DNA of 5,627 bases. Origin: an uncultured Polycyclovorans sp. (GTDB lineage Bacteria > Pseudomonadota > Gammaproteobacteria > Nevskiales > Nevskiaceae). The position numbers and the translations under genes are program-made. Positions within the stretch are counted from its first letter, which is position 1; every line of letters begins with the position of its first letter. Below are positions 1 to 4,900 of the stretch, piece by piece. Location: assembly GCA_936928855.1 (NCBI GenBank), contig CAKZHZ010000021.1, positions 1-5,627 on the forward strand, written 5' to 3'. Below the pieces are notes generated by a model. It was not told where the DNA came from. It made no database searches and saw only the letters and a program-made list of their open reading frames with translations.

Positions 1-3000
1 AGGCGCGGGTCCAGCGTGAAGATGTTGGTGGTCAGGCCGGAGTCGTCCGAATTGAGGAAGGCGCCGGTGATGGGCGTTTCGTCAAACAGGTTCTTGACGT
101 AGGTTTCCACCTTGAGCCCCCAGTCGGCCTTGTGGAACCAGATCGACAGGTTGGTGTTGGTCCAGGCCTTGAGGCGGTCGTAGTCCGGCATGTTGTAGAT
201 GCGCGCGTAGCTCTCGTCCTGCCAGTACCAGTCCACCCGCGTGGTCATGTCCCACTGGCCGGGCAGGTAGAAGGTCTGCTGGGCACCGAGTGACAGCGTC
301 CACTGTGGTGCATTGGGCAGCTCGTGGCCGGAGAGGTCCTTGCTGAATCCCTGGCCACCGTTGGGGGCGTCATAGGCCGGGTTGAAGTTGAAGTCGGAAT
401 CCTCGGTTTCCACCAGGGTGCGATTCCCTTCGTCGTCATACTCGAAGTAGGCGATATCCAATCCCGCTGTGCTCGCCCCTGCGATGTTGCCGCCCGGACA
501 GAACGCGTTGAGGTACTGACTGACACCGGGCGTGAGAAAATTGGCCTCGATCAGCTCGGCCGGCACCACGCAGTTGGAGGGCGACACCACCCAGGGCTGG
601 ATCACCACCCATTCATCGAAGCCCTCCGGGAAATCGGTGCCCGAGCCCTCCGGCGCGGCATAGTGACGATGGCCGCCATCGGCGCGATCCATGAGGTCGA
701 TGCTGGATTCGCCGTCCGCCACCCGGGTGTTGAGATAGCCGACGACGACGTTGAACAGCAGGTCCGGGGTGGGGGCAATGAAGGATTCCAGCTCCAGCCC
801 CCAGACGGTGGCATCGAAGTTCTCGTTGAACGCCGAGCGGTCGAGGATCTTGCTGATCTGGTAGTCGGTGTAGTCGTAGTAGAAGGCGCTGGCGTTCAGG
901 GTGACCGCGCCGCCGAGCAGGGTGTTCTTGGTGCCGATCTCATAGGCATTCACGTATTCCGCCTTGAACGTGGGCGGGGCAACGAAACCGCCACTGGCGC
1001 GCTGGGCGATGAAGCCGGCCGGCACATCGATACCGGGCGGATTGGCGCCGCCGCCCTTGTAGCCGCGGGAGTAGAAGCCGTAGATCATGGTTTCGTCGAG
1101 CCAGGAGATACTGGTCATCGGTTTCCAGTCGAAGCCGAGGCGCCCGGTGGGCACCCGCCATTCCTGGATGATGTCCGGCAGGGTCGGGGATCCCCGGCCA
1201 TCCACCGCCCGGCTGGCGAAGGGACAGGTGGTCGCGGTGTCGGTACAGGATTCTGGTGCCGGGCTCTCGCCGGAGACGACATCGCGATAATCCGCCAGCA
1301 GCAACTGGCTGGGGCGCGGGGTGAAGGTCTTCTCGTCCCAGGTGAAGCGCAGCCCGGCGGTGAGCTTCACCGTTTCGGTGGCCTGCCAGTACAGCTCGCC
1401 GAACAGGGCGGCGGAACTCAGCTTGTAGGGGTTGGCACTGCGGAAATAGTTGTGGCCCTCGCCATTGATGCTGGCCAGCGGGTTGGGGTCCACATACCGG
1501 CAGAAGTCGCCGTCGTAGTTGAGCGTGGCCGGCCCGCCCGAATGGCTGCTGGACTGCACACAACGCGACCCTGCCGACTGGAAGGGAAAGAAGTTGAGCA
1601 GGTGCGTCAGCGCGTTGGCGAAGACGTAGTAGTCGTTGAGGGTCTCGAAGCGGGTGTAGTTGGCGCCGACGCTGAAGTTGAAGTCGCTGTCGAACGACGA
1701 CACCAGCCGCACCTCCTGGTTGAACTGTTTGGAGGTGGACCGGGAAAGGTCCTGCATCAGCAACGTGTCGGAACAGCCGAGCTGCGGGTCGCAGACCACC
1801 CCCGGCGTGCCCACGGGTGTGCCTTCGGGGCGTGGCGACAGCCCGGCATAGAAGCCATCGGCATAGTTGCCGATATCGCCTTCGCCACATTCCAGCGACG
1901 GGGTGGTGCCTTGGGCACCCCCTGAGAGATCGCAGGCGATGGAGGAATCCGGCCAGATGGGAAAGGCGCTGAAACGGTTGTAGTCCTGGGTGGCGTAGTA
2001 GGTGTCGCGGGTGTAGACGGTCTGTGACGAAAACAGCAGGCCGTCGGTGAGATCGAGATCAAAGGCAAGTTCGAAGATCTCTGCGTCGGCCTGGTACTTC
2101 GGTTCCAGTTGCGAGGAGATGGTGCGCAGGTCCCGCGACTGCATCCGGCCCCGAAAGACATCCGGATTGCAGACATCGACCGGCATCACCGCCGTACTGG
2201 GCGCGCCGATGATGAACGCACCCCCCACCTGGCCGAGTGCCGTCTCGCAGGGCGCGTCTGGGGCGTTGTAGGCGGGGATGGGGGGAACGGGATCACCGAA
2301 CTGGGGGAAAGGAACCGTCGGGTCGCAGGGGGGATTGAGCACGAAGTCGCCGAAATACTGACAGCCCTGAAGGCCGTCGCTTCCGGGCACCGCGGGGGTA
2401 CTGATATAGGGGATGCCGCCCAGGCCGCGATCCAGAACGCTTGCCCCGGCAAAGCCGCCCAGATTGCTGTCGGCGTAGAAGCTGCCCCAGAACAGACCGC
2501 TGAGGAAGGGCAGCGAGGCGCCGTTGGGGGTGCCGAAGGCGGCATCGGCATACAGTGAACCCGGCTGGCAGCCCTGTGACAGCGCCGAGTAGATGTACTG
2601 GCTGGCGTCGGACAGCGAGCCGTCGCGCCGTATGTACTGCTCGCCCGGATCCCGTGTGCACAGCTGCTTGGAGGTGCGCACCCGGCGGTCATCTTCCTCG
2701 AACTTCTCGTAGAGCAGATTGACCCGCAGGCGTTCGCTGGGCTCCCAGCCCAGCGAGAGGCGACCGGTCCAGAGATCGCGATTGTCGACATCCGGCGCGA
2801 CAGGGTCGCGATACGGGTTGTCGGTCACTTCGCTGTATTCGTTATACCCAAAGCCGTCCCGCTCGGTGCTCGCGTAGGCCGCACGCAGGGCCAGCGTGTC
2901 ACCGATGGGCAGGTTGTAGTGGCCACGGATACGCTGTGCGGCATAGTTGCCACCTTCCAGCTTGATCTCGCCGAACTCCTCACCCAGTACCGGCTTGGCG

Positions 3001-4001
3001 GAGATGACGTTAATGACCCCGGCGGTGGCATTGCGACCGAACAAAGTGCCCTGCGGACCGCGCAACACTTCGACCCGCTCGATGTCCAGGTACTCCTGCT
3101 CGAACAGGCGGTTGACGATGAGGGTGGTGTTGTTGAACGACACCGCGACTCCCGGATCCGTAGTGGCCGAGATGGCCTGGGTGCCGATACCGCGAATCTG
3201 GAAGTTGTAGCCGCTGAAGTTGGTCTTGGAAAAGGTGACGTTGGGCACCGCCTTCAAGAGATCGAAGCCGCCTTCGATTTTCTGTGCATCCAGGCTTTCC
3301 ATGTCGAACGCGCTGATCGCGATCGGCACATCCTGCAAGCGCTCGGCCTTCTTCTGGCCGGTGACGATGATTTCCTCGACGCCTCCGCGCTGCGCGGTTT
3401 CCACGCTGGCTGTGCCACTGCCGCCGGTGCCGAAATCGACGTCGGCATTGACGAGGTTGAGGGTGACACCGCCGTTGCCGTTGGGCGCGTATTCCACGCC
3501 GGTGCCATCGAACAACGCGGCGAGCGCGGCGGCGACGCTCATGCTGCCTTGCACCGCCTTGGCGGTGAGGCCGTCCAGCAGGCCGGCGCTGTAGGTGATG
3601 GGCAGGCCGGTGAGGCGTTCGAAGGCCTGGACAGCGCCGGCCATGCTTTGGGCGGGGATGTCGAAGGTGAATTCGTCGGCCATGGCCGGCGGTTTGCGCT
3701 GGACGGCGATGCTGCCGTTGTCGTCCATCTGCAGGGCGACGAGGTCGGTGCCGGTGAGCAGCTGGTTCACGGCCTCGCCGGGGGTGTAGTCCCCTGACAA
3801 CGGCGGGGCTTGCAGGCCCTGGGTGACTTCGCTGAAGAACACGATCTGCACGCCGGTTTGGGTGGCCAACTGGGTGAGGCTGTCACCCAATGGCTGGGCG
3901 GGTAGCTCCAGCGTGAAATTGCGGTTGGCTTGGGCATGGGCTGTGGGCGCCAGTGCGGCCACGGCCAGCAGCAGTGCAAACAACCACCTTGTGTATGGCA
4001 T
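1..4001 (-). CDS. TonB-dependent outer-membrane receptor with two tandem STN domains (3' end cut by window edge)
   Basis: This gene encodes an outer-membrane, TonB/ExbBD-energised importer of an unknown ligand; the STN domains suggest it also signals. The frame is open from ATG 4001 to the left edge (1333 codons); I checked frame phase at several points and saw no frameshift. A signal peptide (1-23, ending AHA) precedes two STN domains (about 28-101 and 111-184). A linker leads to the plug (about 208-334), which has EEIIVTG, the QKKAERLQDVPIAISAF motif and VEVLRGPQGTLFGRNATAG. The barrel fills the rest. The last codons read NIFTLDPR followed by a CTN codon, the usual lead-in to a final YGVSL-type strand, so perhaps 10-15 residues are missing. 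The estimated total of about 1345 residues is well above the usual 700-1000. About 16 cysteines fall between residues 448 and 1168, most in probable surface loops. The ATG has a good AGGGAG site 7 nt upstream. The family call is secure; the substrate is not predictable. Confidence 0.96.
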   Translation of the reverse strand, partial: MPYTRWLFALLLAVAALAPTAHAQANRNFTLELPAQPLGDSLTQLATQTGVQIVFFSEVTQGLQAPPLSGDYTPGEAVNQLLTGTDLVALQMDDNGSIAVQRKPPAMADEFTFDIPAQSMAGAVQAFERLTGLPITYSAGLLDGLTAKAVQGSMSVAAALAALFDGTGVEYAPNGNGGVTLNLVNADVDFGTGGSGTASVETAQRGGVEEIIVTGQKKAERLQDVPIAISAFDMESLDAQKIEGGFDLLKAVPNVTFSKTNFSGYNFQIRGIGTQAISATTDPGVAVSFNNTTLIVNRLFEQEYLDIERVEVLRGPQGTLFGRNATAGVINVISAKPVLGEEFGEIKLEGGNYAAQRIRGHYNLPIGDTLALRAAYASTERDGFGYNEYSEVTDNPYRDPVAPDVDNRDLWTGRLSLGWEPSERLRVNLLYEKFEEDDRRVRTSKQLCTRDPGEQYIRRDGSLSDASQYIYSALSQGCQPGSLYADAAFGTPNGASLPFLSGLFWGSFYADSNLGGFAGASVLDRGLGGIPYISTPAVPGSDGLQGCQYFGDFVLNPPCDPTVPFPQFGDPVPPIPAYNAPDAPCETALGQVGGAFIIGAPSTAVMPVDVCNPDVFRGRMQSRDLRTISSQLEPKYQADAEIFELAFDLDLTDGLLFSSQTVYTRDTYYATQDYNRFSAFPIWPDSSIACDLSGGAQGTTPSLECGEGDIGNYADGFYAGLSPRPEGTPVGTPGVVCDPQLGCSDTLLMQDLSRSTSKQFNQEVRLVSSFDSDFNFSVGANYTRFETLNDYYVFANALTHLLNFFPFQSAGSRCVQSSSHSGGPATLNYDGDFCRYVDPNPLASINGEGHNYFRSANPYKLSSAALFGELYWQATETVKLTAGLRFTWDEKTFTPRPSQLLLADYRDVVSGESPAPESCTDTATTCPFASRAVDGRGSPTLPDIIQEWRVPTGRLGFDWKPMTSISWLDETMIYGFYSRGYKGGGANPPGIDVPAGFIAQRASGGFVAPPTFKAEYVNAYEIGTKNTLLGGAVTLNASAFYYDYTDYQISKILDRSAFNENFDATVWGLELESFIAPTPDLLFNVVVGYLNTRVADGESSIDLMDRADGGHRHYAAPEGSGTDFPEGFDEWVVIQPWVVSPSNCVVPAELIEANFLTPGVSQYLNAFCPGGNIAGASTAGLDIAYFEYDDEGNRTLVETEDSDFNFNPAYDAPNGGQGFSKDLSGHELPNAPQWTLSLGAQQTFYLPGQWDMTTRVDWYWQDESYARIYNMPDYDRLKAWTNTNLSIWFHKADWGLKVETYVKNLFDETPITGAFLNSDDSGLTTNIFTLDPR
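3000..3380 (-). other. Plug domain of the receptor
   Basis: Residues about 208-334 form the plug that closes the barrel. EEIIVTG at the start is the likely TonB-box region. LQDVPIAISAF, FQIRGIGT, DIERVEVLRGPQGT and GRNATAGVINVIS are the conserved landmarks. Where many family members have a YVDGV-type segment, this protein has SFNNTTLIVNRLFEQEY. Confidence 0.9.
3450..3671 (-). other. Second STN domain of the receptor
   Basis: Residues about 111-184 repeat the same fold signature. FTFDIPAQSMAGAVQAF is followed by LTGLPITYSAGLLDGL, a VQGSMSVAAALAALFDGTGV segment and a final strand, GGVTLNLV. It lies about 82 residues after the first copy and diverges strongly outside the F-x-x-PAQ, TG and GT positions, so it is not a recent exact duplication. 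A linker of roughly 23 residues separates it from the plug. Confidence 0.88.
3699..3920 (-). other. First STN (secretin/TonB N-terminal) domain of the receptor
   Basis: Residues about 28-101 match the STN pattern. They open with FTLELPAQPLGDSL, continue with LATQTGVQIVF, then LSGDYTPGEAVNQLLTGTDL, and end in a beta strand, GSIAV. In known systems such as FecA, this periplasmic domain contacts the FecR-type anti-sigma regulator when ligand is bound. That function is known for the family, not shown here. Confidence 0.9.
3933..4001 (-). other. Sec signal peptide of the receptor
   Basis: Residues 1-23 have a short basic start (MPYTR), a hydrophobic Leu/Ala/Val core and a small-residue cleavage site, PTAHA followed by QANRN. 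This fits signal peptidase I cleavage after Ala23 and supports the ATG at 4001 as the true start. Confidence 0.85.
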
Positions 4002-4008
4002 CAGTCTT

Positions 4009-4014
4009 CTCCCT
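4009..4014 (-). promoter_or_regulatory. Ribosome binding site of the receptor gene
   Basis: On the minus strand AGGGAG lies 7 nt before the ATG at 4001. This is a strong Shine-Dalgarno match at normal spacing, and together with the signal peptide it fixes the start codon. Confidence 0.8.
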
Positions 4015-4034
4015 GGCCTGGCGTTGCGCCGGCC
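4015..4034 (-). promoter_or_regulatory. GC-rich hairpin directly upstream of the receptor ribosome binding site
   Basis: The arms GGCCTGGCG (4015-4023) and CGCCGGCC (4027-4034) pair as eight G-C pairs with one bulged base around a 3-nt loop. In the receptor mRNA the stem would end right beside the AGGGAG site, so it could affect ribosome access. The pairing is visible; a regulatory role is inference, and such stems also arise by chance in GC-rich DNA. Confidence 0.35.
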
Positions 4035-4131
4035 CCTTGTTGGCTCTCATCCGGCGATCGCGTGTGGGTGCGATTCGCCCGCTGTTGGTTGAGAGGGAGG
4101 TTGGGAGAAAGTGGACCCCCCTTTTGATGCG

Positions 4132-4159
4132 GAGTGCTGAGCTGTGAGTGCTGAGTGCC
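4132..4159. repeat. 14-base direct repeat, two copies
   Basis: GAGTGCTGAG occurs at 4132-4141 and again at 4146-4155, giving two adjacent units of 14 bases whose last four bases differ. It lies in non-coding DNA between the DUF433 and receptor genes. It could be a short tandem repeat or part of a dispersed intergenic element; no function can be read from it. Confidence 0.6.
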
Positions 4160-4198
4160 GGGTTTTCAGCGTTGTTCTTGCATGGTGCGGGGCGCTGG

Positions 4199-4219
4199 AT
4201 GCCCGATCAAGTCGGGCAT
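4199..4219. repeat. Palindromic intergenic element, 8-bp perfect stem
   Basis: ATGCCCGA (4199-4206) and TCGGGCAT (4212-4219) are perfect inverted repeats around a 5-base loop. The element starts about 38 bases after the stop of the DUF433 gene, so it could stall or end that transcript. It has no T-run after the stem, so it is not a canonical intrinsic terminator. The sequence resembles small palindromic repeats scattered between genes in many proteobacteria (from memory, unchecked). Confidence 0.6.
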
Positions 4220-4256
4220 GACGAGGGGTGGGTTCGTCGATCCACTGGTTACAGCT

Positions 4257-4484
4257 TCACTGCGCGAGTACCACCCGTGTGTGCCCTTCGCGACTGGCAG
4301 CATAGGCCAGGCAGGCCATGATGTCGGCCTCTTCAAGCTCTGGGAAATCTTCCAGTATCTGGGCGTGGCTCTGGCCGTCCGCCAGCCAGCCAAGGACGTC
4401 GGCAACGGTGATTCGCAGGCCGCGAATGCTGGGCTGGCCGCTGCGTTTGCCCGGTTCAACCGTAATGCGATTGCTCTGATCCAT
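4257..4484 (-). CDS. DUF433 family protein (antitoxin-like), 75 aa
   Basis: The protein carries the DUF433 pattern over almost its whole length. An RITVEP strand leads into GQPSIRGLRITVADVL, then WLADGQSHAQILEDFPELEEADI, and a final helix, ACLAYAASREG. Length and motif order fit the family, which has a small winged/helical DNA-binding-like fold and is often the antitoxin next to a PIN-like DUF5615 toxin. Here no toxin is seen: downstream is non-coding DNA, and upstream is an unrelated fragment. I chose the ATG at 4484 because the DUF433 core begins right after it. A GTG four codons upstream (4496) is an in-frame alternative, and the ribosome site is weak for both. The open frame extends further upstream, but that part has no family resemblance. 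DNA binding or autoregulation is inferred only from family membership. Confidence 0.85.
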   Translation of the reverse strand: MDQSNRITVEPGKRSGQPSIRGLRITVADVLGWLADGQSHAQILEDFPELEEADIMACLAYAASREGHTRVVLAQ

Positions 4485-4546
4485 GGTTTGACTCACGTTG
4501 GTCAGGGACACGCAAAAGACTAGCACGTTGCGAGTGGGGTTCCGCC
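4485..4546. other. Short gap upstream of the DUF433 gene
   Basis: These 62 bases separate the stop of the beta-sandwich fragment from the DUF433 start. Any separate promoter for the DUF433 gene should lie here or inside the upstream fragment. I find no convincing -35/-10 pair. The base composition looks less G+C-rich than the DNA to its right, so a junction between two DNA origins could sit here. Confidence 0.4.
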
Positions 4547-4870
4547 TCAGCGCGCCCGCTCGTACAGGCCCAGCGCGTCCCAGGCCACCCAGCCACCCTC
4601 GGCGAGGGTGAACTCCACGACGTTCTCGCCTGCGGCCAGCGCCCCGGTCGGCAGGGTGAACTCGTGGTACGAGCGCAGCAGCGTGGACCCGGGCAGCGTC
4701 GCGTCGCCCTCGCGGGAGCCGCGCGTCGCCCCCTTCGCCAGCTCCACGGACCGTACGCTCCGCCCGTTCACCGCCACGTCGAGACGCCCGCCCAGGCGCG
4801 TGGTGTCCACGAACCACAGCGCCAGGTCGACGTCGCGCTGGACCGCCTTCGCCGAGGGGAGGTGCGGCAC
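4547..4870 (-). CDS. Orphan carbohydrate-binding-type beta-sandwich domain (probable gene remnant), up to 107 aa
   Basis: The reading frame encodes a beta-rich segment: VDLALWFVDTTRLGGRLDVAVNGRS, then a loop, SYHEFTLPTGAL, AGENVVEFTLAEG and a closing GGWVAWDALGLYE. The order VNG, then GEN-V-F-L, then W-AWDAL-L resembles the galactose-binding-like C-terminal domain of polysaccharide lyase family 4 and related carbohydrate-active enzymes. In such proteins it follows a catalytic part, which is absent here, and no signal peptide precedes it. A GTG at 4870 with GAGG 8 nt upstream (4879-4882) could start a free-standing protein. The frame is open further back only to the TGA of the preceding reading frame (4901-4903), with which it is exactly in phase. 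I regard it as the 3' remnant of a larger gene; the domain call is moderately sure, an independent function is not. Confidence 0.55.
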   Translation of the reverse strand: MPHLPSAKAVQRDVDLALWFVDTTRLGGRLDVAVNGRSVRSVELAKGATRGSREGDATLPGSTLLRSYHEFTLPTGALAAGENVVEFTLAEGGWVAWDALGLYERAR

Positions 4871-4900
4871 CGCTTCGTCCTCGACATGAGTGACCTCTGA

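Larger units (their letters stand above)
4002..4256. other. Intergenic region between the DUF433 gene and the receptor gene
   Basis: I see no gene in these 255 bases on either strand. Going toward the receptor on the minus strand, it holds a short-loop palindrome, a 14-base direct repeat, a pyrimidine-rich block (about 4091-4125, purine-rich on the plus strand), a GC hairpin and the ribosome binding site. The receptor promoter should lie here. No clear sigma-70 -35/-10 pair is visible, and an ECF-type promoter, expected for an STN receptor, cannot be assigned with confidence. Confidence 0.7.

Noticed and set aside
940..1890. Minus-strand open frame of 316 codons inside the receptor
   Set aside because: It lies in another phase from the receptor; its Arg/Leu/Gln/His-rich translation has no family signature.
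324..1925. Long plus-strand open frame of 533 codons
   Set aside because: It is antisense to the receptor gene, and its translation is low-complexity Gly/Val/Ala/Arg/Glu without domain patterns, as expected opposite a GC-rich coding sequence.
2919..3797. Plus-strand open frame of 292 codons
   Set aside because: It is antisense to the plug and STN domains, which are unmistakably coding on the minus strand.
4091..4125. ECF sigma promoter for the receptor in the pyrimidine-rich block
   Set aside because: A CCCTCTCAACC stretch vaguely recalls FecI-type -10 elements, but no matching -35 could be fixed, so I do not annotate it.
4199..4219. Intrinsic terminator for the DUF433 gene
   Set aside because: The stem is good but no T-run follows on the minus strand, so I call it a palindromic repeat instead.
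4002..4256. DUF5615 toxin gene downstream of the DUF433 gene
   Set aside because: There is no open frame of suitable length and no PIN-like acidic motif on the minus strand here.
4608..4889. Plus-strand frames opposite the beta-sandwich fragment
   Set aside because: Ser/Arg/Pro-rich translations without motifs; the minus strand gives a coherent beta-sandwich pattern.
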